Source: Cyclobacteriaceae bacterium
Lineage (GTDB): Bacteria > Bacteroidota > Bacteroidia > Cytophagales > Cyclobacteriaceae
Direction of reading: 5' to 3'
Length of the DNA stretch: 64,000 nucleotides
Assembly: GCA_020436165.1 (NCBI GenBank)
Contig: JAGQYI010000029.1
Coordinates: 62,001 to 126,000 of the forward strand
Part shown: positions 53,901-61,803 of the stretch, piece by piece
Layout: the number at the start of each line of letters is the position of its first letter
Numbering within the stretch: position 1 is the first letter of the stretch
Translations under genes and position numbers: made by a program
The notes under the pieces: generated by a model
What the model was told of the DNA's origin: nothing
The model's database searches: none
What the model saw: the letters and a program-made list of their open reading frames with translations, nothing else

Positions 53901-54087
53901 TTTCTACGTCTTCTGTGGCAAGGTTGCGGGAAGTAGTAATAACCTGAACCTGATTATTGGTAACATCGGGTACTGCTCCAATAGGAATTTGAGTTAAGGA
54001 ATAGATGCCAAACCCAATTATTCCGGCCGTAAAAAGAAAAATTATTAGTTTGTGATGTATACTGTAATTTATTATTCGCTCTAACAT
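50956..54087 (-). CDS. czcA: Heavy-metal efflux RND pump (CzcA-type)
   Basis: A 1043-residue inner-membrane RND transporter with 12 predicted helices and two large periplasmic loops. The family signature of the helix 4 proton relay is DFGIIIDGAVIIVEF (about residues 398-412) with both Asp and the Glu, as in CzcA-like pumps for divalent cations (Zn, Co, Cd); CusA-type Cu/Ag pumps carry a different sequence here. Other typical segments are IPIGAVPDVTNNQVQVITTS near the start, GGEFVPTLDEGDFVIQPVLK, and RLRPVLLTAGAAALGFLPMA near the end. It is the first gene of the leftward operon. No metal-responsive regulator is adjacent. Confidence 0.95.
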   Translation of the reverse strand: MLERIINYSIHHKLIIFLFTAGIIGFGIYSLTQIPIGAVPDVTNNQVQVITTSRNLATEDVEKYLTYPVELEMANLPGVKEIRSISKFGLSVVTIVFEDNMGTYLPRQLIAEKIKTAQENIPTGFGSPFMGPVSTGLGEIYQYIIDVDPAYKDKYTITDLRTIQDWVVRRQLSGIKGVVEVNTWGGYLKQYEVAINPERLRAVKISLSEVFDALEKNNSIAGGGYIEKTNESYFIRGEGLVSSLDNIRNIVVTNREGIPIYIGDIASVGFGHATRFGAITANGEGEKVLGQVMMLKDANSQATIKRVKERVSEIQKSLPEGLHINGFLDRNELIGKTTATISENLILGFLIVIFVVVLLLGNLRSGLVVASVIPLSLLFALSLMYIFGVDANLMSLGAIDFGIIIDGAVIIVEFIAFRITSERDKILHLPKEEKQGVIDKITYAGTTKMMRSAIFGQIIIIIVFIPILSLTGVEGKMFTPMALVFVFALTGTMILGFTYVPVVSSLFITPVDPNKKTISKRLMGWLGSLYKPSITWALRQKRLVISLAVTVLLVAIFIFSRMGGEFVPTLDEGDFVIQPVLKTGTSLQKTIETTTRMERILKTFPEVKDVVSRIGAAEVPTDPMSMEESDVIITMKPKSEWTTAKSKDELADKFKEALSEIPGIDYEFTQPIEMRFNELITGVRADLAIKIFGEDLDVLNKKAQEIEKAIRNVPGASDITVEKVAGLPQMSVKYNRQKIAKYGLNIADVNKIISMGFAGLPAGTVFEGEKQFDLVLRYDDAHRKDIQNIENASVMLPNGSALPLSELAAITYTKGPAKISRDDTKRRIVVGVNVRNRDLESVVKDVQQIINTQIELPTGYSITYGGQFENLNSARARLMVAVPIALLLIFVLLYFAFGSVKDALMIYTAIPLAAVGGVLLLYLRDLPFSISAGVGFIALFGIAVLNGIVLIEHFKELKAHGLLDINRRIIVGTQERLRPVLLTAGAAALGFLPMAISTSAGAEVQRPLATVVIGGLITSTLLTMIVLPVLYAIFDRKGKTNAN

Positions 54088-54236
54088 ACAGCAGGCTAAA
54101 AAAAGGCTTTATAATTAGTTTACGCTGTAAAATTAGGCTATCAAAATCTCTTCTTATGCCAACTTAGTCACACGAAAAAGTTAAATAAGTTTTTGATGTA
54201 GTACGGTTTTAAATTAAGGTGATAAATGCTATCCTA

Positions 54237-55241
54237 CTAGTCCTTTTCAACCATTGAGCCATCTGAATATTTTGCAAACCTTCCTTTATCTCTGGGATGC
54301 ACAAATTCGTGGTTGGGCCAGGGCCAACCGCCAAACTGCGTTTGCTGATAATCGAGCATTGTTTGCTGAATTTCGGCCTGGTTGTTCATTACAAAGGGGC
54401 CATATTGAGCTACAGGCTCATTAATGGGCTTGCCTTGAAGTAGCAATATATTAGCTTCACCTCCTTTGCATTCTATCATTACATTCTGATTCGGTTCCAG
54501 ATCAATAGCATTTCCTGCCTTGACTTCTTCATTGGCAATTGTTATTGAGCCTCCTTCATAGAAATACAGTGAACGGTTTACCATACTGCCAGCCTTGGGA
54601 AGCATCCATTTTGCGCCTTCCTGTAGTTTAATCGTCCAAATGGCTACCTCGTTAGCAGGATTTGCAGCCCATGAATCAGGTGGAGAAGTTAGAGCTTTAT
54701 GCTCTAAATAATCGCCAGATATTAAGGTAATCTGTACCTTGTCTAATTCGATTATAGGTAAATTTTCACTCCAAAGCATGGCATAATGTGGTTCGGCAAA
54801 TTTCTTTTCTTTGGGTAGGTTCAGCCATAGTTGAAACAGTTCCAGAGGATTGTCCTTATTTTCATTGAGCAATGGAAACATCTCGGAGTGCTGCACACCC
54901 TTTCCTGCTGTCATCCATTGCACATCGCCATTTCCAAAGCGTCCTGTGGCTCCCATCGAATCTGCATGATCTATCAATCCTGTACGTACGTAGGTTACAG
55001 TTTCGAAACCACGGTGGGGGTGAGCAGGAAAACCCGGCACCTTGCTTCCATGATACATTCTCCAGCCATCCTTTACGGTAAAGTCCTGGCCTATGGTACG
55101 ACCTTCCAAAGAAGCATCAGGGCCCATATGTTCATTACCATTAGGGTAATAATCTTCATGATGCACACAGAATAAAAAAGGGTCTTTGGTTTCCCATTGA
55201 AAACCCAGGGGCCTAATGCTAAGTATGGGTGAATCATTCAT
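54237..55241 (-). CDS. Pirin-family cupin protein
   Basis: A 334-residue bicupin protein. The N-terminal cupin carries the Fe-binding pattern FPAHPHRGFETVTYVRTGLI, then GNGDVQWMTAGKGVQHSEMF, with three His and one Glu. The second cupin ends with an extra C-terminal stretch (FGGWPWPNHEFVHPRDKGRF). Bacterial pirins include quercetinases and redox regulators, but the role is usually unknown. It is monocistronic and lies 149 bp from czcA and 206 bp from the divergent XdhC gene. Confidence 0.92.
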   Translation of the reverse strand: MNDSPILSIRPLGFQWETKDPFLFCVHHEDYYPNGNEHMGPDASLEGRTIGQDFTVKDGWRMYHGSKVPGFPAHPHRGFETVTYVRTGLIDHADSMGATGRFGNGDVQWMTAGKGVQHSEMFPLLNENKDNPLELFQLWLNLPKEKKFAEPHYAMLWSENLPIIELDKVQITLISGDYLEHKALTSPPDSWAANPANEVAIWTIKLQEGAKWMLPKAGSMVNRSLYFYEGGSITIANEEVKAGNAIDLEPNQNVMIECKGGEANILLLQGKPINEPVAQYGPFVMNNQAEIQQTMLDYQQTQFGGWPWPNHEFVHPRDKGRFAKYSDGSMVEKD

Positions 55242-55447
55242 AGTTATTAGTGATTTTCTTATGTAACAAATAACCGAATTATTAGTTAAAAAGTTTAAAC
55301 ATTAAAGATTCATTTGAGCATGACCGAAGGTGCATTGGGTATAAATACTTTTTTTCACCTTCATAAATTCATTTTTTAATTAACTTAGGTATGAGTATAG
55401 CGGCCTTCTATGTAGTTATTAAAATGATTTTTTCTGTTGTATAATAT

Positions 55448-56614
55448 ATGAAAGAGTTAAGCAAAATTCTTGAAGCCTACCACAAAACAGATTTTAGCAA
55501 GCAAAAAGCTGCGCTTGCAACAGTAGTCCGCGTTATTGGTTCATCTTATCGCAGCCCGGGTGCACGCATGTACCTAACAGAAGATGGGCATTGGGTGGGC
55601 TCTATCAGTGGCGGATGCCTGGAAGGTGATGCGCTAAGAAAATCAAGAGTTGTCATGCAGGAGGGTATACCTAAAGTGATAACCTATGATACTTCTGAAG
55701 AAAACAATTCGCTGGGAGCAGGTCTTGGTTGCGAAGGAATAATACATGTTTTGCTGGTGCCCCTAAAGCAAGAAAGTGAAATAATGGGACAATTAAGGTG
55801 GATTGATTACCAGGAAAAAGAAACAGCAATGGCAACAATTGTTCAAGCTGACTCTGTCTTTGGTTTGTCTCCCGGAGATCAAATAGTGCTGGATGCAGAT
55901 AGAAAGAGTAATGCCTTTACTGATGCAATAACCGATGGTCTTGAAAAGGTATTATCGCGTAGAAAGTCCTTTACGCAAAACCACACGAATGAGAAGGGAT
56001 CTATTGAAGTGTTCTATGAATTGTTTGAACCCTCTGTGAGCCTGATGTTGTTTGGAGGTGGTTATGATGCACAGCCTTTATCTAAACTAGCCCATGAAAT
56101 AGGCTTTCAGGTGTCGGTGGTGGATGATTGTGTGGCGCATTTAATTCCCGCCAATTTCCCTGACGCTGCTTTAATAGGCTGTAAATCAGAAGCAATTGAT
56201 GAAAATGTCTATATAAAACCCTATTCTGCTGCAGTTTTGATGTATCATAGTTACAAGTATGATTATAATGCACTCAAAGCACTAATTCAATCAAGTGCCA
56301 TTTATATAGGAATTTTGGGTCCTAAGAAAAAAGGAGATAAAATGATTGACCAGTTAAGGAAAGAAGGCGTTGAGTTGACAGATTTTGATTTGAAGCGCAT
56401 TCATTATCCCATAGGTTTGGATATAGGGGCGGATACACCAGAAGAGATTGCACTTTCAATTATTGCTGAGATTAAATCTGTTTTTTCAGGAAGAAAGGGT
56501 GGTATGTTGCGATATAGAGGATCTTCGATACATGATAAAGACGAGAAAACAGAAGAAGTTTTTAAACAGGTATACAGCAACGAACGAGCCATGCAAATCT
56601 CTGAAATTGAGTAA
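55448..56614 (+). CDS. XdhC-family molybdenum cofactor insertion/storage protein
   Basis: XdhC proteins bind molybdenum cofactor and deliver it to xanthine-dehydrogenase-type enzymes. The 388 residues have the N-terminal XdhC/CoxI domain (ATVVRVIGSSYRSPGARMYL, SISGGCLEGDALRKSRVV) and the C-terminal Rossmann part (LMLFGGGYDAQPLSKLAHEI, at about 200; then GILGPKKKGDKM and GLDIGADTPEEIALSIIAEI). It overlaps the start of the MobA-like gene by 8 bp. No molybdenum hydroxylase gene is seen in the window. Confidence 0.92.
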   Translation: MKELSKILEAYHKTDFSKQKAALATVVRVIGSSYRSPGARMYLTEDGHWVGSISGGCLEGDALRKSRVVMQEGIPKVITYDTSEENNSLGAGLGCEGIIHVLLVPLKQESEIMGQLRWIDYQEKETAMATIVQADSVFGLSPGDQIVLDADRKSNAFTDAITDGLEKVLSRRKSFTQNHTNEKGSIEVFYELFEPSVSLMLFGGGYDAQPLSKLAHEIGFQVSVVDDCVAHLIPANFPDAALIGCKSEAIDENVYIKPYSAAVLMYHSYKYDYNALKALIQSSAIYIGILGPKKKGDKMIDQLRKEGVELTDFDLKRIHYPIGLDIGADTPEEIALSIIAEIKSVFSGRKGGMLRYRGSSIHDKDEKTEEVFKQVYSNERAMQISEIE

Positions 56615-57212
56615 TACGATTGCACTTATATTAGCTGCTGGTAACTCATCGCGACTGGGAAGCCCCAAGCAGCTTCTGCCATACAAGGGTACAACCCTGT
56701 TAAACAATCTAATTGAAGAAATTTATAAGAGTAAAGTTTCCGGATTATATGTAGTTCTTGGAGCGCTTAAAGAGCAGATTTTACCTACCTTGCCATCGGA
56801 AATTGAAAAATTAGAATCAATTACCAATCCGGGCTGGTCATCGGGAATGGGCTCCAGTATAAAAGTTGGCGTTAACTACATTCTTAAATGCAACCCTTTA
56901 GTAAATAGCATCATCATAACAGTATCCGATCAACCTTTTGTAACCGCAAGTGTGTTCAATTCTCTTATGAATAAAGCAATTTCAGAACCTGCAAAGTCAA
57001 TAGTTGCATGTCAATATGGAAAGGATATGTACGGAGTTCCTGTTTTGTTCAAAAAAGAGCTATTTAACGAGCTACTATCGATCGAAGACAACACAGGGGC
57101 TAAACAGCTCATTCGTGAGAATAAGCCGATTACCACATTTGTAAAGTTTCCTGAAGGAGCGATTGATATTGATACAGAAGACGATCTTCATAAAATATTA
57201 CCGGAAATGTAA
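56607..57212 (+). CDS. MobA-like nucleotidyltransferase (MocA/CTP:molybdopterin type)
   Basis: Adds a nucleotide (CMP or GMP) to molybdopterin. The open frame extends upstream to 56448 inside XdhC, but the domain starts at LSNTIALILAAGNSSRLGSP, and the only sensible start nearby is TTG 56607, giving 201 residues, normal for the family, and an 8-bp overlap with the XdhC stop. The P-loop-like motif is AAGNSSRLGSPKQLL, the metal Asp is in ITVSDQPFVT, and GVPVLFKKELFNELLSIEDN with EGAIDIDTEDDLHKI complete the pattern. The pairing with XdhC fits a MocA-type cytidylyltransferase for hydroxylases. Confidence 0.85.
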   Translation: MSNTIALILAAGNSSRLGSPKQLLPYKGTTLLNNLIEEIYKSKVSGLYVVLGALKEQILPTLPSEIEKLESITNPGWSSGMGSSIKVGVNYILKCNPLVNSIIITVSDQPFVTASVFNSLMNKAISEPAKSIVACQYGKDMYGVPVLFKKELFNELLSIEDNTGAKQLIRENKPITTFVKFPEGAIDIDTEDDLHKILPEM

Positions 57213-57241
57213 ATTTCTATAACCATTATTGTAAACACTCG

Positions 57242-57249
57242 TATATTCG
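57242..57249 (+). promoter_or_regulatory. Candidate -7 box of the ABC exporter operon (TATATTCG)
   Basis: TATATTCG, one mismatch from TAnnTTTG, lies 42 bases before the ATG of the ATP-binding gene, in the 79-bp gap after the MobA-like gene. Confidence 0.4.
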
Positions 57250-57291
57250 TAGTAACAACTCAAATAAAGGTCAACTCGTTAACAACAACCT

Positions 57292-57984
57292 ATGATTAAA
57301 CTCGAAAACCTCCATAAATCCTATGGAGTAGGTAAACAAAAGCTTCATGTACTCAAAGGACTTGACATCACGATAGATGAGGGAGAATTTGTTTCTATTA
57401 TGGGGTCTTCCGGTTCTGGAAAATCGACCCTTCTAAATATTCTGGGAATCCTTGATAAGTATGATGAGGGGAATTATTTCCTGGCCGACACCTTAATGAA
57501 GAACCTTTCGGAGAAGAAAGGCGCCTACTACCGTAACAAATTTTTAGGTTTTGTATTTCAATCGTTCAACCTGCTATCGTTTAAAAATGCGATGGAAAAT
57601 GTGGCGTTGCCGCTCTATTATCAAAAAGTAAGTAGGAAAAAGCGCAACAAAATAGCCATGGAATACCTTGAAATGGTGGGCCTTAAGGACTGGGCAACAC
57701 ACATGCCAAGCGAATTGTCAGGAGGGCAAAAACAACGCGTAGCAATTGCCCGGGCACTTATTTCCGATCCTAAGGTTATTTTGGCTGATGAACCTACAGG
57801 GGCGCTTGATACCACCACTTCGTACGAAGTGATGGAAATCTTTAAGCGGGTGAACGATTCAGGCAAAACCCTCATTATTGTTACACACGAACACGACATA
57901 GCCGAAATGACCAATCGTGTAATTCATTTGAAAGACGGGTTGATCGTGGACGCAGAGGAAGACATTGCTGCTACTGTAAACTAA
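57292..57984 (+). CDS. ABC transporter ATP-binding protein (MacB/LolD-type)
   Basis: The ATPase of a MacB-like exporter. The 230 residues have Walker A GSSGSGKST (38-46), the Q loop in FVFQSFNLLSF, the signature LSGGQKQRVAIARAL, Walker B VILADEPTGAL and the H-loop VTHEHD. Such separate ATPase subunits drive the MacB-type mechanotransmission cycle. It is followed by three permease genes and an adaptor, all on the same strand with small gaps. Confidence 0.95.
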   Translation: MIKLENLHKSYGVGKQKLHVLKGLDITIDEGEFVSIMGSSGSGKSTLLNILGILDKYDEGNYFLADTLMKNLSEKKGAYYRNKFLGFVFQSFNLLSFKNAMENVALPLYYQKVSRKKRNKIAMEYLEMVGLKDWATHMPSELSGGQKQRVAIARALISDPKVILADEPTGALDTTTSYEVMEIFKRVNDSGKTLIIVTHEHDIAEMTNRVIHLKDGLIVDAEEDIAATVN

Positions 57985-57989
57985 TCAGC

Positions 57990-59237
57990 ATGTTTGAGCT
58001 AGATAAGTGGCAGGAGATTTTCTATACCATGAAGCAGAATAAGCTGCGTTCGGCCATTACCGCCTTTAATGTAGCCTGGGGTATCTTCATACTTATTATT
58101 TTAATGGGCTTCGGCAGTGGGTTTCAAAATGGGGTAGAGCATCAGTTTGATGACGATGCCACCAACTCTATCTGGATACGGCCCGGCCAAACCAGTAAAC
58201 CCTACAACGGAATTAAACCAGGCAGGGACATTCAGTTTACAAACCAGGATTACGATGCGATAAAGCAAATTCCCGGAATTGAATACATAACAGGACGCTA
58301 TTATTTAACCGGAGAATTTACGGTTCATTACAAAGACAACCTGTCTTTTTTTAATGTTCGATCTTGTCACCCTGATCACCAATACCTTGAAAGAACCATT
58401 ATTACCAAGGGTCGGTTCATTAACGATACAGATCAGGCCGAAAAACGTAAAGTAGCTGTAATTGGAGAAAAGGTAATAAAGGTCCTTTTTGGCCATGAAG
58501 ACCCTATAGGTAAGTACATTGATGTAAATGGCATACAGTATAAGGTGGTTGGTACTTTTAAGGACGAAGGCTCAGAGTTTGAACAAAAGGTTATTTACAT
58601 ACCTATTTCCACTGCTCAAATTGCTTATGGTGGCAGTAATAGAGTGCATATTATCATGGTTACAGTTGGAAATGCCAACGTAGCCGAATCTAAAATTATT
58701 GAAGGCAAAATACTTGATTACCTGAGCACAAAACACAACTTTGACCCTACCGATAAAAAGGCGGTACGTATTTTCAATGCAGTTGAAAACTATACGCAGT
58801 TTATTAACTTGTTTAAAGGTATCCGGCTTTTCCTGTTTATTGTAGGTGTGTTTACTTTAATAGCAGGTGTAGTTGGAGTAAGTAATATTATGCTAATTGT
58901 GGCAAAAGAACGCACCAAAGAAGTGGGTGTTCGAAAGGCAATTGGTGCAACTCCAGGCTCAATAATAGGTTTGTTTTTGCAGGAAAGCATGTTTATAACC
59001 TTAGTAGCTGGTTATATTGGGCTCGTGGCTGGGTTTTCATTTATCGAAACGGGAACACTTTCCAGTTTAATGGAAGGTTTTGGTTTTCCCATGGACTTCT
59101 TTATTCGTCCTCAGGTGAACTTATCCGGTGCTATTGCAGCAACCCTGGTATTGGCTGTATTTGGTAGTCTGGCTGGATTTTTTCCTGCCCGTACTGCAGC
59201 CAAAGTTGAACCAATTGAAGCGTTAAAAGACGAATAA
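57990..59237 (+). CDS. MacB-like ABC permease, copy 1
   Basis: A 415-residue permease. One N-terminal helix (AFNVAWGIFILIILMGFGSG) is followed by the MacB periplasmic core domain (about 50-280) and three C-terminal helices with the FtsX-type signature VVGVSNIMLIVAKERTKEVG and the coupling loop VRKAIGATPGSI, ending FFPARTAAKVEPIEALKDE. It begins MFELDKWQEIFYTMKQNKLR, identical to the next gene over its first 21 residues. Copies 1 and 2 look like a recent tandem duplication. Confidence 0.93.
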   Translation: MFELDKWQEIFYTMKQNKLRSAITAFNVAWGIFILIILMGFGSGFQNGVEHQFDDDATNSIWIRPGQTSKPYNGIKPGRDIQFTNQDYDAIKQIPGIEYITGRYYLTGEFTVHYKDNLSFFNVRSCHPDHQYLERTIITKGRFINDTDQAEKRKVAVIGEKVIKVLFGHEDPIGKYIDVNGIQYKVVGTFKDEGSEFEQKVIYIPISTAQIAYGGSNRVHIIMVTVGNANVAESKIIEGKILDYLSTKHNFDPTDKKAVRIFNAVENYTQFINLFKGIRLFLFIVGVFTLIAGVVGVSNIMLIVAKERTKEVGVRKAIGATPGSIIGLFLQESMFITLVAGYIGLVAGFSFIETGTLSSLMEGFGFPMDFFIRPQVNLSGAIAATLVLAVFGSLAGFFPARTAAKVEPIEALKDE

Positions 59238-59238
59238 T

Positions 59239-60489
59239 ATGTTTGAACTGGATAAATGGCAGGAAATTTTCTACACCATGAAGCAGAACAAGCTGCGTTC
59301 AATTATAACTGCTTTTAATGTGGCCTGGGGTATTTTTATCCTTATTATTTTAATGGGTTTTGGTAGTGGTTTCCAGAATGGAGTTGAACACCAGTTTGAT
59401 GGCGATGCCACTAATTCAATCTGGGTAAGCCCTGGCCAAACCAGCAAACCTTATAACGGTATCAAACCTGGCAGAAATATTCAGTTTACTGACGAGGACT
59501 ATGAAGCCATTAAGAGAATTCCAGGTGTAGAGCATATATCCGGTCGCTATTTTCTTACAGGTGAGTTTACGGTTCATTATAAGGACAAACTTTCGTTTTT
59601 TAGCGTGGTATCCTGTCATCACGATTACGTGTACCTTGAAAAAGCACAGGTTACCAGTGGTAGGTTTATAAACGATATTGACCAAAAAGAAAAGCGTAAA
59701 GTGGCAGTAATAGGTGCCAACGTTGTAGAAGTACTTTTTGGAAGGGAAGACCCGCTTGGAAAATACATTGATGTAAATGGCATTCAATACAAGGTTATTG
59801 GCACTTTTAAAGACGATGCTGGAAGTGATTGGGACCAAAAAAGAATATACATTCCCCTTTCAACAGCTCAGATAGCTTATGGAGGAGGTAATAAAATCCA
59901 TAACATATCCCTAACTGTAGGCAATGCCAGTGAAGCGGAATCTAAAATTATTGAAAGTAAAATACTTAACTATTTGAGTACAAAACACAACTTCGATCCA
60001 ACCGATAGTAAAGCACTCCGAATTTTTAATGCCGTAGAGAACTACATGCAGTTCATTAACTTGTTTACAGGAATTCGGATATTTCTTTTTATTGTAGGCG
60101 TTTTTACCCTAATAGCTGGTGTGGTGGGCGTGAGCAATATCATGCTTATTGTAGCCAAAGAACGAACCAAGGAGATTGGAGTGCGTAAAGCAATAGGAGC
60201 CACTCCAGGCTCAATAATAGGTTTGTTTTTACAGGAAAGTATGTTTTTAACCATAATTGCCGGCTATATTGGGCTGGTAGCCGGTTTTTCATTTATAGAA
60301 TCAGGAACGCTCTCCAGTTTAATGGAGGGATTTGGCTTCCCGATGGATTTCTTCCGACATCCTCAGGTAAGCTTAACAGGTGCCATTGCAGCAACGCTGG
60401 TGTTGGCATTATTTGGGAGTTTGGCCGGTTTTTTCCCGGCTCGCACTGCCGCAAAAGTAGAACCAATTGAAGCACTTAAAGACGAATAA
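59239..60489 (+). CDS. MacB-like ABC permease, copy 2
   Basis: A 416-residue paralogue of the preceding gene, starting 1 bp after its stop. The two proteins are highly alike in the helices and in the C-terminal half (VSNIMLIVAKERTKEIGVRK) and differ most in the periplasmic core, where this copy carries DAGSDWDQKR in place of EGSEFEQK. The domain layout is the same. MacB-type transporters need two permease chains, so copies 1 and 2 could form a heterodimer. Confidence 0.93.
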   Translation: MFELDKWQEIFYTMKQNKLRSIITAFNVAWGIFILIILMGFGSGFQNGVEHQFDGDATNSIWVSPGQTSKPYNGIKPGRNIQFTDEDYEAIKRIPGVEHISGRYFLTGEFTVHYKDKLSFFSVVSCHHDYVYLEKAQVTSGRFINDIDQKEKRKVAVIGANVVEVLFGREDPLGKYIDVNGIQYKVIGTFKDDAGSDWDQKRIYIPLSTAQIAYGGGNKIHNISLTVGNASEAESKIIESKILNYLSTKHNFDPTDSKALRIFNAVENYMQFINLFTGIRIFLFIVGVFTLIAGVVGVSNIMLIVAKERTKEIGVRKAIGATPGSIIGLFLQESMFLTIIAGYIGLVAGFSFIESGTLSSLMEGFGFPMDFFRHPQVSLTGAIAATLVLALFGSLAGFFPARTAAKVEPIEALKDE

Positions 60490-60490
60490 A

Positions 60491-61738
60491 ATGTTTGATT
60501 TAGATAAATGGCAGGAAATATTTATGACCATTGGTAAGAACAAGCTCAGGACTTTTCTTACGGTGTTTGGTATTGGATGGGGCATATTTATGATTATTAT
60601 CCTATTGGGTGCCGGAAAGGGTCTTCAAAATGGTGTTGAACGTGATTTTTCTACCTGGGCGACCAATGCGGGTTTTTTCTGGTCAAATAGAACGGCTATT
60701 TCGTATGGTGGTTTTCAGCCAGGAAGGCGCATCACCTTTACAAATAAGGATACCGAAATGATGCGAAAAAGAGTTTCGGGTCTTGAATATCTGGCCCCGC
60801 GCAACCAATTGCAGGGTTTTGGAGGAGGTAATAATGTGGCTTATAATAACAAGACCGGAAATTTCTCAGTTTACGGAGACTATCCTGATTACATTAAGAT
60901 CCAACGGGTTAAAATAAGTGAAGGCCGCTACCTGAATGAAAAAGATATTCAAGACGAGCGTAAAATTGTTGTAATTGGCCGTAATGTTAAAGACGTTCTT
61001 TTCGAAGATGAGGACCCGATAGGTAAATATTTGAAAATCAGTGGAGTAAACTTTCAGGTAGTGGGGGTATTTGATTCTAAAAGAACAGGCGATCAGGCTG
61101 ATAGGGATACCCAATCAGTATTTGTTCCGTTTACCACATTTCAAAAAGCATTTAATTATGGCAACACAGTGGGATGGTACGGTTATTCGGTAAAAGAAGG
61201 ATATGATGTAAGCAAGGTAGAAGACCAGATAATTACCATGCTGCAAAAGGAACATAGCATCCATCCGCTGGATGTAGATGCTATTGGCCATTTCAATCTC
61301 CGTCAGGAATACGAAGAAATGTCTGGCTTGTTTACAGGTATCAACCTTTTTACATGGTTTGTCGGCATAAGCACTCTCTTGGCCGGGGTAATTGGTGTAA
61401 GTAATATTATGCTCATTATTATAAAAGAACGAACCAAGGAAATAGGAATTAGAAAGGCGCTGGGAGCCACCCCGTTTTCTATAATTTCGCTTATTATTCA
61501 GGAGTCTATATTTCTTACGGCAATTGGCGGTTACGTAGCACTTGTGATTGGCGTATTTCTTATTGAAGCTATTGGAAATGCAATGCCTAGTGATGGAATT
61601 ATGGGAGCTCCTGAAGTAGATATGAAAGTGGCAATTGGGGCACTTGGCCTTCTAATTATTGGTGGAGCTCTTGCCGGTATAATGCCTGCTCGAAAAGCAG
61701 CAGCCATTAGTCCCATAGAAGCCATTCATAATGAATAA
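60491..61738 (+). CDS. MacB-like ABC permease, copy 3 (divergent)
   Basis: A 415-residue permease. I chose ATG 60491, which follows the preceding stop by 1 bp and gives MFDLDKWQEIFMTIGKNKLR, matching the other copies; an upstream ATG at 60467 would overlap copy 2. It has the same layout, but the periplasmic core is different (SNRTAISYGGFQPGRRITFT), and the C-terminus is VEALIGNA-like, ending KAAAISPIEAIHNE. It is clearly older than the copy 1/copy 2 split. Confidence 0.92.
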   Translation: MFDLDKWQEIFMTIGKNKLRTFLTVFGIGWGIFMIIILLGAGKGLQNGVERDFSTWATNAGFFWSNRTAISYGGFQPGRRITFTNKDTEMMRKRVSGLEYLAPRNQLQGFGGGNNVAYNNKTGNFSVYGDYPDYIKIQRVKISEGRYLNEKDIQDERKIVVIGRNVKDVLFEDEDPIGKYLKISGVNFQVVGVFDSKRTGDQADRDTQSVFVPFTTFQKAFNYGNTVGWYGYSVKEGYDVSKVEDQIITMLQKEHSIHPLDVDAIGHFNLRQEYEEMSGLFTGINLFTWFVGISTLLAGVIGVSNIMLIIIKERTKEIGIRKALGATPFSIISLIIQESIFLTAIGGYVALVIGVFLIEAIGNAMPSDGIMGAPEVDMKVAIGALGLLIIGGALAGIMPARKAAAISPIEAIHNE

Positions 61739-61803
61739 GTTTAAATTAATCAATTGAATATCAGTTATATAAACTCAAAGAACAACACAATAAATAAAGT
61801 ATT

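Noticed and set aside
56448-56606. Long N-terminal extension of the MobA-like ORF
   Set aside because: It overlaps XdhC in another frame and has no resemblance to the family; the domain starts at the TTG 56607.
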